Positions 56,005 to 64,000 of a stretch of 64,000 nucleotides of DNA are shown piece after piece; position 1 is the first letter of the stretch; each line of letters starts with the position of its first letter. The notes under the pieces were generated by a model. That model ran no database searches and was not told the DNA's origin. It saw only the letters and a list, made by a program, of their open reading frames with translations. The position numbers were made by a program, and so were the translations under genes. Source of the stretch: Prochlorococcus sp. AG-409-A10 (GTDB lineage: Bacteria > Cyanobacteriota > Cyanobacteriia > PCC-6307 > Cyanobiaceae); NCBI GenBank assembly GCA_003216175.1, contig QCJG01000002.1, forward strand, positions 62,001-126,000, read 5' to 3'.

Positions 56005-56601
56005 ATGGACGTCCAATCAACCCCTAAAACTCTTAAAGAAAAGTTAGGTGGTCGAAATATATTTTTGATAGGAATGATGGCTTCTGGCAAAAGTCAAACG
56101 GGACCAGTTCTAGCAAAAATGATCAATTATGCTTTTGTTGATACTGATGATGTTATAGAAAAAGCTTCGAAGCAGTCCATTTCATCTATTTTTAAAAAAG
56201 ATGGAGAAAAAGTTTTTAGGGATATTGAAAAAAAAGTTTTAAAAGAAATTAGTCAACATCATTCTCTTGTAATTGCTACTGGAGGTGGTTTAGTTACCTT
56301 ACCTGAAAACTGGGGCATCCTTCATCAAGGAATAGTGATTTGGTTAGATCTTGATTTGCAACGTTCAATTAAACGATTAGAAAGTGATAAAAAGAAACGC
56401 CCTTTACTAATTGGGGATGATTTGGCTGAGAATTTTAGTCAGATTTTGGAAAGTAGAAAACCAATATATTTAGAGTCAGATTTGAGAATAGAAGTTGAAG
56501 ATCAATCTCCATATGAGGTCGCAACTATGATTGCTGAACGTTTGCCAGGCATCCTTATTGACCCGGAGACTCAAGCCGAACGGCATACCACTGAATTGTA
56601 A
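56005..56601 (+). CDS. aroK: Shikimate kinase
   Basis: Phosphorylates shikimate on the chorismate pathway. 198 residues: Walker A IGMMASGKSQTG near 22-33, DTDD of the shikimate site (FVDTDDVIEK), FRDIEKKVLKEI (Asp/Arg binding) and IATGGGLV (GGG loop near 93). C-terminal LID region with KKKRPLL. The 5' side is divergent from the PTPS gene. The 3' end overlaps by 47 bases the minus-strand small gene at 56555. Confidence 0.95.
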   Translation: MDVQSTPKTLKEKLGGRNIFLIGMMASGKSQTGPVLAKMINYAFVDTDDVIEKASKQSISSIFKKDGEKVFRDIEKKVLKEISQHHSLVIATGGGLVTLPENWGILHQGIVIWLDLDLQRSIKRLESDKKKRPLLIGDDLAENFSQILESRKPIYLESDLRIEVEDQSPYEVATMIAERLPGILIDPETQAERHTTEL

Positions 56602-56818
56602 AACCTGTTTTGATTTCTAGGTCGCATGCTGTATCAAGTAAATGTTGAGCAGCTTCTTCTATTGAAGACTTACATGCAAGATCTAATGGTAATGAATCAA
56701 ATTTATTTAACCAAGATTGAATCCATAAAAGAGTTTGTTCTTTATCCAGGAATTGTTCACTTTCACCAGGAACCAAAACAACATAATTATCCATTTCTCT
56801 AATTAGTGGATCAGACAT
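56555..56818 (-). CDS. Conserved small soluble protein, unknown
   Basis: An 87-residue acidic protein: DNYVVLVPGESEQFLDKEQTL then LLWIQSWLNKFDSLPLDL and a helix with EEAAQHLLDTACDLEI, ending VRLESPGQ. I do not recognise a family, but the balanced sequence with Trp and Leu repeats looks coding and cyanobacterium-like. It overlaps aroK's 3' end by 47 bases (convergent) and its ATG 56818 shares CATG with the divergent gene at 56817. Confidence 0.7.
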   Translation of the reverse strand: MSDPLIREMDNYVVLVPGESEQFLDKEQTLLWIQSWLNKFDSLPLDLACKSSIEEAAQHLLDTACDLEIKTGFTIQWYAVRLESPGQ

Positions 56819-57548
56819 GAGACAGAAAATTTTCTTTTCTTTGATTTCTATTTTAATTATTTTTACTTACACAGGTTCTGCCCTTGCTGAAACTATTCTT
56901 GAAATAAACGATTTTCAAACATCTAAGCTTTATGAACGCAAATTAATTTGGCCTGATTGGCACTTTCCTTCTTCTATTAAGCGCCCAGGATTAAAAGATG
57001 ATTTAATTTACCCTGATTGGTTTGAAGGCATATGGGATGTTACTAGTGAGATAGAAAGTGATCAGAATAAAGAAACTATTATTCACTCAGCTAAATTTAT
57101 TCACAATACCTCTGGTAATTTAATTGCTGACCGTGAATATAACACTCAGTCTTTTGCTTTGAGCACAAAACCTGGTGGTTTTTTATTAGTAAAGAATGAC
57201 CCTAAATCTCCTAATCGTCAGTTTGCGAAATTAACTGAAGATAGGTATATAGAGACAAAAATCATAGGAAGACTTCAAGAAAAAATAGATAATAATATTT
57301 TTCTTACTGATGAATTAATTTTACAAATTTTGCATACACCAGAATTGAGTAGGGTTAGCCAGGTTGAAACATTAACTGAGTTTAAAAAATGCGGTTATAA
57401 CCAAAATAATGAGATAAATCTAAGTGGGTTTAATATTTGTGGAGAACAATTCCAGGCAATTTACAATCAACCTGGGCAAAATTTTATTTCTTTGCCGATT
57501 AAAACAGAGAAATCTAAATTAATACTTAGAAAGGCTAATTATGATTAG
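56817..57548 (+). CDS. Secreted or lumenal DUF6816-like protein
   Basis: A 243-residue protein with a signal peptide (MRQKIFFSLISILIIFTYTG, then SALA|ET) followed by a beta-rich body: WFEGIWDVTSEIES, NTSGNLIADREYN, SLSTKPGGFLLVKND-like strands, and KCGYNQNNEINLSGFNICG with two Cys. Similar cyanobacterial and plastid proteins are called DUF6816; a lipocalin-like barrel is plausible but unproven. It would be exported to the lumen or periplasm. Start ATG 56817 shares CATG with the opposite gene. Its 3' end overlaps the GST gene by 14 bases. Confidence 0.7.
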   Translation: MRQKIFFSLISILIIFTYTGSALAETILEINDFQTSKLYERKLIWPDWHFPSSIKRPGLKDDLIYPDWFEGIWDVTSEIESDQNKETIIHSAKFIHNTSGNLIADREYNTQSFALSTKPGGFLLVKNDPKSPNRQFAKLTEDRYIETKIIGRLQEKIDNNIFLTDELILQILHTPELSRVSQVETLTEFKKCGYNQNNEINLSGFNICGEQFQAIYNQPGQNFISLPIKTEKSKLILRKANYD

Positions 57549-58254
57549 TTTTTGTTACTTGATCTTCAATTAAGTCTCTCCAGCTAAAAAGATTTTTTAG
57601 ACTTGGATTATTTATATATAAAGAACACCCTTTGCCTTTTAGAGTTTCTCCAGATGAATTTGGGAATTTGAGTAGTGATAAGTGTGATGCTACAGATATA
57701 TCAGCAATAGAAAGTTTGTCTCCAATAAGGTAGTTTTCTTGATCAATTAAATTTGATAGATATCCTAGATTTTGTTTTAGAGATTCTTTCTCTTTCTGGT
57801 TTATTAATCCAGAAATCTGACTAGCAATTTTTGTAGGAATATTAAGAAGAAGTTTTTGCATCGAATCAGAAATTTCGTTTGTGAATAAAGAGGAAATCAA
57901 TACTGGATTCTTCGCAAGCTCTTCCAAAAAGACAATTTTGATAGATTTTGCCAAAGTTGTATCTGCCCAATTTTCAATTATTTGGGCCTGAGAAGCTGCC
58001 TTTAGACCCTCTGGAATTAATTTTGGTTCTATTTCAATTTTCTCTAAGTGTCGTATTATTGAACTTGAGTCATGGATTGTTGTTTCCTTGTCAAAAAGCA
58101 CGGGTAATTTTTTTTGTCCTGTTTTTTGAAAGATATCTATTTGGCCTATGGCTGGAGTTATCTCAACGGTTCGATATTCAAGCTTTTTTGCAGCCAAAGC
58201 CATTCTTACTTTCAAGCAATAAGGTGAGTGCCTAAATTGATGAAGTTCCAACAT
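57535..58254 (-). CDS. Glutathione S-transferase family protein
   Basis: About 239 residues from ATG 58254 (MLELHQFRHSPYCLKVRMAL); the frame opens 15 bases earlier at 58269. N-terminal thioredoxin-like domain with SPYCLKVRMALAAKKLEY (a Cys near the usual catalytic position) and KKLPVLFDKETTIHDSSSIIRHLE (glutathione site: VLFDxxxxxxxSSxI). C-terminal helical domain: YLIGDKLSIADISVASHLSLL. Substrate unknown. Convergent with the DUF6816-like gene, overlap 14 bases. Confidence 0.9.
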   Translation of the reverse strand: MLELHQFRHSPYCLKVRMALAAKKLEYRTVEITPAIGQIDIFQKTGQKKLPVLFDKETTIHDSSSIIRHLEKIEIEPKLIPEGLKAASQAQIIENWADTTLAKSIKIVFLEELAKNPVLISSLFTNEISDSMQKLLLNIPTKIASQISGLINQKEKESLKQNLGYLSNLIDQENYLIGDKLSIADISVASHLSLLKFPNSSGETLKGKGCSLYINNPSLKNLFSWRDLIEDQVTKTNHN

Positions 58255-58314
58255 TTTATTTTCCTTCAAATGGTTAGCAGAGTAGCTATGAATTCAGTCT
58301 TTTGTTGGTGAAAA

Positions 58315-58521
58315 ATGGGTGAGTTCTTTTCTAATGTTTCTAGATATCCCAAATATCTCATCACAATAGTTTTGGGGGTTTTCACTGCTGCAATTTCTCC
58401 ATTAATTAAACGAGGTAGTAATCCGATCACAGCGATTGCTCTTGTTGGGGCTTTGTTAAGTGGACTTCTGACAATAATTTTCTTATTAAAGGCTATGGCT
58501 TTCCCTGTACCAATTACTTAG
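58315..58521 (+). CDS. DUF751 small membrane protein
   Basis: A 68-residue protein: [20 protein letters not shown] then [21 protein letters not shown] and [14 protein letters not shown], giving two helices. The NVSRYPxYxI and NPxTAIALxG pattern is the DUF751 (Ycf33-like) family of cyanobacteria and plastids. Function unknown. ATG 58315. It ends 2 bases before rbfA, so they are cotranscribed. Confidence 0.8.
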   Translation: MGEFFSNVSRYPKYLITIVLGVFTAAISPLIKRGSNPITAIALVGALLSGLLTIIFLLKAMAFPVPIT

Positions 58522-58523
58522 AT

Positions 58524-58904
58524 ATGGCTAATTCTAGAAGAGTAGAAAAATTAGCAGCCTTACTCAAAAGAGAAGTTAGTGAACTGTTAGTTAATGGGGT
58601 AAGAGATGAAAGAATTCATCAGGCTATGATTACCATTACATCTGTTGAGGTCTCAGGTGACTTACAGCATGCAAAAATTTTTGTAAGTCTTTTTGGCGAA
58701 GAGAAAAAAAAAGCTGAAGTTCTAGTTGGTTTAGAGGAAGCAAAGGGATTTATTCGTGCTGAGCTTGCTCGAAGGCTTCAAATGAGACGATCTCCTGAGC
58801 TTGTTTTTAAGATTGATCAAGGTATGACAAAAGGTCCTGCAGTTTTAGATCTTCTCAATTCATTAGAACTTGAACGTAAAAGTAAAGAAAGACTTATAGA
58901 TTAA
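58524..58904 (+). CDS. rbfA: Ribosome-binding factor A
   Basis: Small KH-fold protein that helps 16S rRNA 5' end maturation of the 30S subunit. 126 residues with [49 protein letters not shown] and [19 protein letters not shown], all standard. ATG 58524. The gene lies between DUF751 and the GH3 gene and ends 12 bases before the latter. Confidence 0.95.
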   Translation: MANSRRVEKLAALLKREVSELLVNGVRDERIHQAMITITSVEVSGDLQHAKIFVSLFGEEKKKAEVLVGLEEAKGFIRAELARRLQMRRSPELVFKIDQGMTKGPAVLDLLNSLELERKSKERLID

Positions 58905-58916
58905 TCAATATTTTTG

Positions 58917-60548
58917 ATGAATAAAGCTGATCTTAGAAGACAAGTTGCTGAATTATTTATAGTTAGAGCAAGTGGATTCAACCTTGATTCGCAACGTTTA
59001 TATCCTAACTTAGAAGAATCTAATTCAAATCTTAAGAGACTTTTAGAAGAAGGTGTTGGTGGCGTTATTTTTTTAGGAGGAACTGTAAAAGAATTAGAAA
59101 TTCGTTGCAATGTCTTAAAAAAATGGTCGGGTAAACCTCTTCTCTTATGTGCTGACATTGAGGAAGGTGTTGGTCAACGATTTTATGGAGGAACAAAGTT
59201 TATTCCTCCAATGGGTATCGCTCAGATTTATAAAAAAGATCATAATTTAGCAATTTCTATTGCTGAGAAAATCGGCTATTTTACTGGTAAAGAAGCAAAA
59301 TATATTGGTTTAAATTGGTTATTAGCACCAGTCTGTGATATTAATAACAATTCAAATAACCCGGTTATAAATCTAAGAGCTTGGGGAGAAGAAACTGAAC
59401 CAGTCAAAAGTTTAACTTGTGCTTTTTATAGAGGTGTTTCTAGATCACAAATGCTTACTTGCGCAAAACATTTTCCTGGGCATGGTAATTCCGAAATTGA
59501 CTCTCACTTGGATCTTCCAGAAATACAGAAAGACTTATCTGAATTAGAGAAATTTGAGTTAATTCCCTTTAGATCTTTAATCAATCAAGGAGTCAATAGT
59601 ATCATGATCGGCCATTTACTTATGTCAAAAATTGATCCTATTTATCCTGCAACACTCTCAAAAAGTTTGGTTACTGATTTGTTACGTATCAAATTAAAAT
59701 TTGATGGTTTAGTTGTCAGCGATGCCTTGGTTATGAATGCAATATCTAATAAATATAGTAGTGGTAGATCTGCAGTTATGGCGTTTGAAGCAGGAATTGA
59801 TTTGATTATGATGCCAAAAGATATTGATGAGGCAATTGATTCTCTCACTAATGCTTTTTATTCAGAAAAAATTTCTTTAGAAAGGTTACATATATCTAGA
59901 AAAAGAAGAAAAAAACAACTTGATTTAATTGGTAATGAAAATGATTTAGAAGAAGAATTCAGGCATGAAGATGTTAAGAATAAATTTTTAGTTGATGCTT
60001 ATAGATTTAGTAATTCTATAATAAAAAATTCAATTTGTGTCAGAGGTGAAAGTACTATAAAGGCTAAAGTGAATGATATTAATCTTATACAGGTTGATAA
60101 TTTTGATCAAGTTTCTAATAAATTTTTCCCTGCATTAAATTTACCTAAGGCAGTAGGCTTTAGAAATTTAATTATACATCCATTAGGCATCAGTCCATGG
60201 CAAGATAGTAATAAAAGGTTTTTAGAATTAGGGCAATTTCGTAATAGTAAAATTCTTCTTCAGCTTTTTGTAAGAGGTAAACCATTTATAGGATCAGAAT
60301 ATCATCACGATCATTGGATAGACGCTATAAAAAATTTAGAAATTGAGGAAAAAGTATCAGGAATTATAATATATGGATGTCCATATTTATATGATAAAAT
60401 AAAGAAAACTATTCATGAATCTATCCCTTTAGCTTATAGTCCTAGTCAAATAGAGGAAGCACAAACTCAAATTTTAAGTCGTATTTTGCAATCAAAAATA
60501 GTTCAAAAGGAAGTTGATGAAAAATCAAGTAAAGAATTTACTGATTGA
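58917..60548 (+). CDS. Glycoside hydrolase family 3 (NagZ-like)
   Basis: About 543 residues. N-terminal TIM barrel of GH3 with the NagZ catalytic loop KHFPGHGNSEIDSHLDLP near residue 184, GLVVSDALVMNAIS (nucleophile Asp) near 265 and FEAGIDLIMMPKDIDEAI. It is about 200 residues longer than classic NagZ (about 340); the C-terminal extension looks like the alpha/beta second domain seen in some GH3 enzymes. Likely beta-N-acetylhexosaminidase in peptidoglycan recycling with AnmK. Frame opens with TTG 58914 but ATG 58917 is the sensible start. Confidence 0.9.
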   Translation: MNKADLRRQVAELFIVRASGFNLDSQRLYPNLEESNSNLKRLLEEGVGGVIFLGGTVKELEIRCNVLKKWSGKPLLLCADIEEGVGQRFYGGTKFIPPMGIAQIYKKDHNLAISIAEKIGYFTGKEAKYIGLNWLLAPVCDINNNSNNPVINLRAWGEETEPVKSLTCAFYRGVSRSQMLTCAKHFPGHGNSEIDSHLDLPEIQKDLSELEKFELIPFRSLINQGVNSIMIGHLLMSKIDPIYPATLSKSLVTDLLRIKLKFDGLVVSDALVMNAISNKYSSGRSAVMAFEAGIDLIMMPKDIDEAIDSLTNAFYSEKISLERLHISRKRRKKQLDLIGNENDLEEEFRHEDVKNKFLVDAYRFSNSIIKNSICVRGESTIKAKVNDINLIQVDNFDQVSNKFFPALNLPKAVGFRNLIIHPLGISPWQDSNKRFLELGQFRNSKILLQLFVRGKPFIGSEYHHDHWIDAIKNLEIEEKVSGIIIYGCPYLYDKIKKTIHESIPLAYSPSQIEEAQTQILSRILQSKIVQKEVDEKSSKEFTD

Positions 60549-60648
60549 AAATTGTTTAATCGAGAATCTAGTATTCAAAGAAAGCCTTATCATTTTTCAA
60601 ATAATTGCATAGTGATTCTTTAGACTTCCTAGAAAGAAGCATATAGAA

Positions 60649-61434
60649 ATGGCTTTAACCGACAAGAAGATAATTATTACTCGTGCCCAAGAACAGACTT
60701 CAGAGGCTCGTAAGATCTTTCGAGAAAATGGAGCTGAGGTATTCGATCTTCCTTCATTAGTGATTGGACCTCCAGATGACTGGGCGCCTTTAGATGATGC
60801 CTTAAAGGAAATTGCTACCTTTGACTGGATCATTTTTTCTAGCGCAAATGGTGTTAGAAATGTTGAAGATAGACTGAAAGAAATAGGATTATCTTTATCG
60901 AAAATTTCCAAGACTATTCAAATTGCTGCTGTCGGTAGAAAAACAGCTTCTTTGTTATCAGATATTGATGCAAAGATTAGTTTTGTTCCTCCTAGTTTTG
61001 TTGCAGATAGCTTGGTTGAATATTTTCCTCAGAATCAAAAAGGTTTAAAACTATTCATCCCGAGAGTACAAACCGGAGGTAGATCAATATTATCTGACTC
61101 TTTTAAATTAAAAGGAGCAGAGGTTACTGAAGTAGCTGCTTATGAATCTTCTTGTCCTAAAGATATGCCTCAAAAGACTATAGAGGCTTTGAATAGTGGG
61201 GAAATAGATATTATTGCTTTTACTAGTGGTAAAACAGTCAAAAATACTGTCAGCTTATTTAAAAAATACTTGGGTGAAAATTGGTTGACATTAATCGAAA
61301 GGATCAAACTTGTTTCGATTGGACCCCAAACAACTATTAGCTGTAAAAACCTTATTAGAAAACCTGATAACGAGGCATCACCACATGATCTAGATGGATT
61401 ATTAAAAGCTTGTTTGGAATTACAATTTAATTAA
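60649..61434 (+). CDS. hemD: Uroporphyrinogen-III synthase
   Basis: Closes hydroxymethylbilane to uroporphyrinogen III for heme, chlorophyll and cobalamin. 261 residues with the loose HemD pattern: KKIIITRAQEQTSEARKIFR, FDWIIFSSANGVRNVEDRL, AAVGRKTASLL, LFIPRVQTGGRSILSDSFK, AYESSCP and DIIAFTSGKTVKNTVSLF, then VSIGPQTT. HemD is poorly conserved but this combination is clear. It converges on the SRPBCC gene with 2 bases between. Confidence 0.92.
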   Translation: MALTDKKIIITRAQEQTSEARKIFRENGAEVFDLPSLVIGPPDDWAPLDDALKEIATFDWIIFSSANGVRNVEDRLKEIGLSLSKISKTIQIAAVGRKTASLLSDIDAKISFVPPSFVADSLVEYFPQNQKGLKLFIPRVQTGGRSILSDSFKLKGAEVTEVAAYESSCPKDMPQKTIEALNSGEIDIIAFTSGKTVKNTVSLFKKYLGENWLTLIERIKLVSIGPQTTISCKNLIRKPDNEASPHDLDGLLKACLELQFN

Positions 61435-61436
61435 AT

Positions 61437-61889
61437 TTATGCAGATTTTTCGACAAGATCTTTAAAACCATCAAGATTTTTTTGTAATTCTTTTGTGACC
61501 ATTCCTCCAAGAATATTTGCTTTCATTAGATTTGCTAAAACTTGCGGTAATTCATAAGATATTTTTAATTTAACAACAGTTTTAGTGCTCTCTTCATTGT
61601 AAAAGCGTACTGAACCCTTGGTAGGTAAACCACCAACTGATTTCCATTCCAATTTCTCTGCTTCTACTCTTTTAGTGATTTGAGCTTTCCATTTAAAACG
61701 AAAGCCATTAGCTGCAAGTGTCCACTCCGTTAAATCAGGAAGTGTCGAGGTTTTTTCATCGACTGTCTTAACCGATTCAATCCAAGTCATCCACAAAGGC
61801 ATCGAATCTAAATCACTCCAAAACTTCCAGACAAGTTCAACTGGAGCATGAATTTCACTTATCACTGTGTGATCAAGCCACTTTCCCAT
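61437..61889 (-). CDS. SRPBCC (START-like) domain protein
   Basis: A 150-residue protein with the helix-grip fold: HTVISEIHAPVELVWKFWSDLDSMPLWM at the N-terminus, VKLKISYELPQVLA in the middle and a C-terminal helix ELQKNLDGFKDLVEK. This SRPBCC family binds hydrophobic ligands. It begins 3 bases after crtQ on the same strand, so an involvement with carotenoid or other lipid ligands is possible; that is inference from position. Confidence 0.85.
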   Translation of the reverse strand: MGKWLDHTVISEIHAPVELVWKFWSDLDSMPLWMTWIESVKTVDEKTSTLPDLTEWTLAANGFRFKWKAQITKRVEAEKLEWKSVGGLPTKGSVRFYNEESTKTVVKLKISYELPQVLANLMKANILGGMVTKELQKNLDGFKDLVEKSA

Positions 61890-61892
61890 TTC

Positions 61893-63353
61893 TTAAGCAA
61901 CCGAAGAATTTTTTGCTAGTGACGCAGACTTTGAGAGCATTGCTGAAGCAGCAAGATGACCACTCATTGTTGCTCCTTCCATAGAGTCAATGTAATCCTG
62001 TTTTGTGTAACTGCCTGCTAAGAAGAAATTACTAAAAGAGGTTTTTTGATCTGGTCTATATGGCTCCATTCCAGGTGCCTCTCTGTATAGAGAATGAGAA
62101 ACTTTGACCACATTGCTCCATAAAAGCTTCAAGCCTTTGGAAGAAGGGAAAAGTGTCCTTACCTGTAAATCAGTATGTTTTACAATTTCATCTGAGGGCT
62201 TGGTAATCCAGGGATCTCCAGGGGTTAAAACACATTGAAGTAGTGAGCCCTGACCATCTTTTTTATAGTCTTCTGGGCTTGATAAGGCTAAATCAGCAAA
62301 ACAGCTAAAATCAGCATCGGCTGTGTATAGCAAATTGTCTAAACCAGATGGACTTTTTAGATTTATTTGAGCTTTTTCATTATTAATCTCTGTTACCCAG
62401 CCATCGTATCTAAGTTGTACTGTTGCGACTGGTACAGCATCAAGATTGAAAAGTGAGTCAAACTCTTTAAAACGTCTCCAGGATCTAGGAATTATTCTTT
62501 TAATACCAGATACATCGCAAGCAGCTAAATATTTGTCTGCTTGAATTTTTTTTTCACCATCTGGAGTTTGAAGAGTTAATCCAGTCACGGATGGTTGGTC
62601 GGAATCCTCTGAATGAATTTCTTTAACAATATTCTCTAAGTGCAGTTTTCCACCTCTTTGTTCAATGTAATCGAGTATTGGCTTCGTGAGCCATTTGTGT
62701 GGTGAGCCCTTTAATAGGTTTAGCTTGGATGCCTCTGTTTTTGAAGCGAACATCATAAAGATGGTAAGCATGCATCTTGCTGAAATAGCTTCGCAATCAA
62801 TGAATCCAAGAGCATATGCAATAGGATTCCACATCCTTTCGATACTATTTAGGCTTCCTCCATGGTTTAGAAACCATTGTTTAAAGCTTATGGAATCTAG
62901 TGAGCGTATTGTTTTCATCGCCCCCTCATAGTCAATAAGCCCTCTCACAATTGGACTTGTCCCAAGAGCAAGAGCATTCCTTAGCTTGTCAATCCAATTT
63001 AATTGAGGTGTAGTGAAGAAGGCTTTTAAACCGTTGAAAGGAGCTCCTGCAAAAAATCGAAAATCAAGTGATTTAATGTCACCGCCCTTGTTAACAAAAA
63101 GGTGAGTGTGGTCTTTTGGTAAAAGATTTTCAAATGCCCCTACTTTTCTCATTAAGGCAAACAGATTGGCATAGTTGAAAAAGAACACATGCAAGCCCAT
63201 CTCTATATGATTGCCATCGGAATCTTCCCAGCTTCCAACTTTACCTCCAATAAATGGTTTGGCCTCATATAGGTCGACCTCATGTCCTTCATCAACAAGG
63301 TCAACTGCAGCAGTCAATCCTGCTAAACCTGCACCTATTATTGCGATTTTCAC
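61893..63353 (-). CDS. crtQ: Zeta-carotene desaturase
   Basis: Desaturates zeta-carotene to lycopene via neurosporene in the carotenoid pathway; membrane-associated flavoprotein. 486 residues with FAD fold [20 protein letters not shown] then [54 protein letters not shown] and the C-terminal [22 protein letters not shown]. The CrtP/CrtQ plant-type signatures fit CrtQ (ZDS) more than CrtP (PDS). ATG 63353. The divergent A-type Fe-S gene starts 106 bases away; shared promoter region. Confidence 0.94.
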   Translation of the reverse strand: MKIAIIGAGLAGLTAAVDLVDEGHEVDLYEAKPFIGGKVGSWEDSDGNHIEMGLHVFFFNYANLFALMRKVGAFENLLPKDHTHLFVNKGGDIKSLDFRFFAGAPFNGLKAFFTTPQLNWIDKLRNALALGTSPIVRGLIDYEGAMKTIRSLDSISFKQWFLNHGGSLNSIERMWNPIAYALGFIDCEAISARCMLTIFMMFASKTEASKLNLLKGSPHKWLTKPILDYIEQRGGKLHLENIVKEIHSEDSDQPSVTGLTLQTPDGEKKIQADKYLAACDVSGIKRIIPRSWRRFKEFDSLFNLDAVPVATVQLRYDGWVTEINNEKAQINLKSPSGLDNLLYTADADFSCFADLALSSPEDYKKDGQGSLLQCVLTPGDPWITKPSDEIVKHTDLQVRTLFPSSKGLKLLWSNVVKVSHSLYREAPGMEPYRPDQKTSFSNFFLAGSYTKQDYIDSMEGATMSGHLAASAMLSKSASLAKNSSVA

Positions 63354-63458
63354 TCGTTTAATTAGATGGATACACTAACTCTATGAATAAAAACTCGTTT
63401 TTGGCACTTTTAAAATCGAATATAATTAATAGAGTGTTATTAAAGTTCAGAAAAAACA

Positions 63459-63848
63459 ATGAGTGAATCAAACGCACCGCCCGAAACTCATAAAGCTCAA
63501 GATGGCAAGGGAGTACTTATCACAACTCTTGCATTGGATCAGTTGGCTAGACTTTGCAAAGAACAAGGTTCAGGGAAACTATTGAGAGTTGGAGTGCGTT
63601 CAGGGGGATGCAGTGGTATGAGTTACACAATGGACTTTGTGTCCGCTGATGATATTCAAAAAGATGATGAAATTTATGAATATTCCGTAGGTGGCAGCTC
63701 TTTTAAAGTGATTTGTGATCCCAAGAGTCTTTTGTATATATATGGTATGCAGTTAGATTTCAGTACAGATTTAATTGGTGGAGGCTTTAACTTTACTAAT
63801 CCCAATGCTTCACAAACTTGCGGCTGTGGAAGTTCCTTTGCAGTTTAA
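63459..63848 (+). CDS. A-type Fe-S cluster carrier protein
   Basis: A 129-residue protein of the IscA/SufA/ErpA family. Three ligand Cys are in place: SGGCSGMSY near residue 51 and TCGCGSSF near the C-terminus (CxC). The N-terminal 15 residues are Asn/Pro-rich and extra. It carries or stores Fe-S clusters delivered by the Suf system encoded at 15854-20614. Whether it corresponds to SufA, ErpA or Nfu-like cyanobacterial A-type 1 or 2 is unclear from sequence alone. ATG 63459. Confidence 0.93.
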   Translation: MSESNAPPETHKAQDGKGVLITTLALDQLARLCKEQGSGKLLRVGVRSGGCSGMSYTMDFVSADDIQKDDEIYEYSVGGSSFKVICDPKSLLYIYGMQLDFSTDLIGGGFNFTNPNASQTCGCGSSFAV

Positions 63849-63877
63849 CTTTAACTAAAAGAATTTAAAAATTAACA

Positions 63878-64000
63878 ATGGATCAATCAGAGGAAAGTCT
63901 TTTTGAAGAGGCCCTAAATCGCTATAAAGCTGGTTCACCAGCAGATGAATTGATTGAAGATTTTCAGAAAATAACTTCTACTACTCCAAATAATGCTGCT
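63878..64000 (+). CDS. Start of a TPR-like protein, cut by window end
   Basis: ATG 63878 opens a frame that runs to the last base: 41 residues, MDQSEESLFEEALNRYKAGS PADELIEDFQKITSTTPNNAA. The pattern EEALNRYKAG, then ELIEDFQKI, is TPR-like. In cyanobacteria a TPR gene often follows the A-type carrier. The gene is partial; nothing more can be said. Confidence 0.6.
   Translation, partial: MDQSEESLFEEALNRYKAGSPADELIEDFQKITSTTPNNAA

Noticed and set aside
413..64000. Long antisense frames inside smc, accC, rarA, crtQ and others
   Set aside because: They lie wholly within well-supported genes, lack recognisable motifs and have biased composition as expected for shadows.
1..64000. CRISPR array, insertion sequence, prophage, rRNA or integrase
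   Set aside because: No regularly spaced repeats, transposase motifs, phage genes or rRNA sequence were found.

Overview
This window looks like a piece of a picocyanobacterial chromosome, almost certainly Prochlorococcus. The DNA is AT-rich (by eye about one third G+C), genes are densely packed on both strands with many overlaps of a few bases, and the content is typically cyanobacterial: psbX, ycf66, two high-light-inducible (HLIP) genes, zeta-carotene desaturase, the sufBCDS operon, VKOR-thioredoxin, type III pantothenate kinase, and several cyanobacteria-only families (DUF4912, DUF2973, DUF3120, DUF4346, DUF751, the radical-SAM family TIGR03279). The strain cannot be fixed from the sequence alone; the composition would suit a low-light clade such as NATL, but that is inference.

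Layout. 1-7,000: a tiny membrane ORF, a LigD-phosphoesterase-like protein, smc, a PRC-barrel protein, an LpxB-like glycosyltransferase-fold protein and a tRNA-Leu whose anticodon reads AAG. 7,000-13,900: accC, a YggT protein, psbX, ycf66, hli, an ABC exporter, HIT and peptide deformylase. 13,900-21,000: an S9 peptidase converging on sufBCDS. 21,000-30,900: two cyanobacterial conserved proteins, phosphoglucomutase, a RarA fusion, phosphopantetheinyl transferase, peroxiredoxin, coaX, cysH and NDH-2. 30,900-36,200: an SLC13-type transporter, then ktrB-ktrA (Na+-dependent K+ uptake) and anmK. 36,100-37,400: a small accessory-looking patch with a ribbon-helix-helix regulator under a cluster of inverted repeats, a basic orphan protein, a Nif11-like small protein and a 54-aa membrane protein. 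37,400-48,300: ABC-F, HtrA, a second hli, xseAB, BrkB, IMPase, TolC and a radical-SAM/PDZ protein. 48,300-64,000: nadB, VKOR, several small proteins, a RibD-type reductase, a tandem PTPS/QueD protein, aroK, rbfA, a GH3 enzyme, hemD, an SRPBCC protein, crtQ, an A-type Fe-S carrier and the start of a TPR-like gene.

How genes work together. The clear functional groups are Fe-S assembly (sufBCDS, plus the A-type carrier at 63,459), potassium and anion transport (30,972-34,999), exonuclease VII (xseAB), carotenoid and tetrapyrrole synthesis (crtQ, hemD), and photosystem small subunits and HLIPs. No IS element, prophage, CRISPR array, rRNA or integrase was seen; this is mostly core genome.

Nothing here is clearly a new multi-gene system. 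The best leads are the RHH/operator/Nif11-like patch (36.1-37.4 kb), duplicated Shine-Dalgarno sites with a 7-codon ORF coupled to ktrA, two head-to-head gene pairs whose start codons share a CATG, a PTPS tandem protein whose first domain has lost its catalytic His, and a tRNA-Leu with A at the wobble position.
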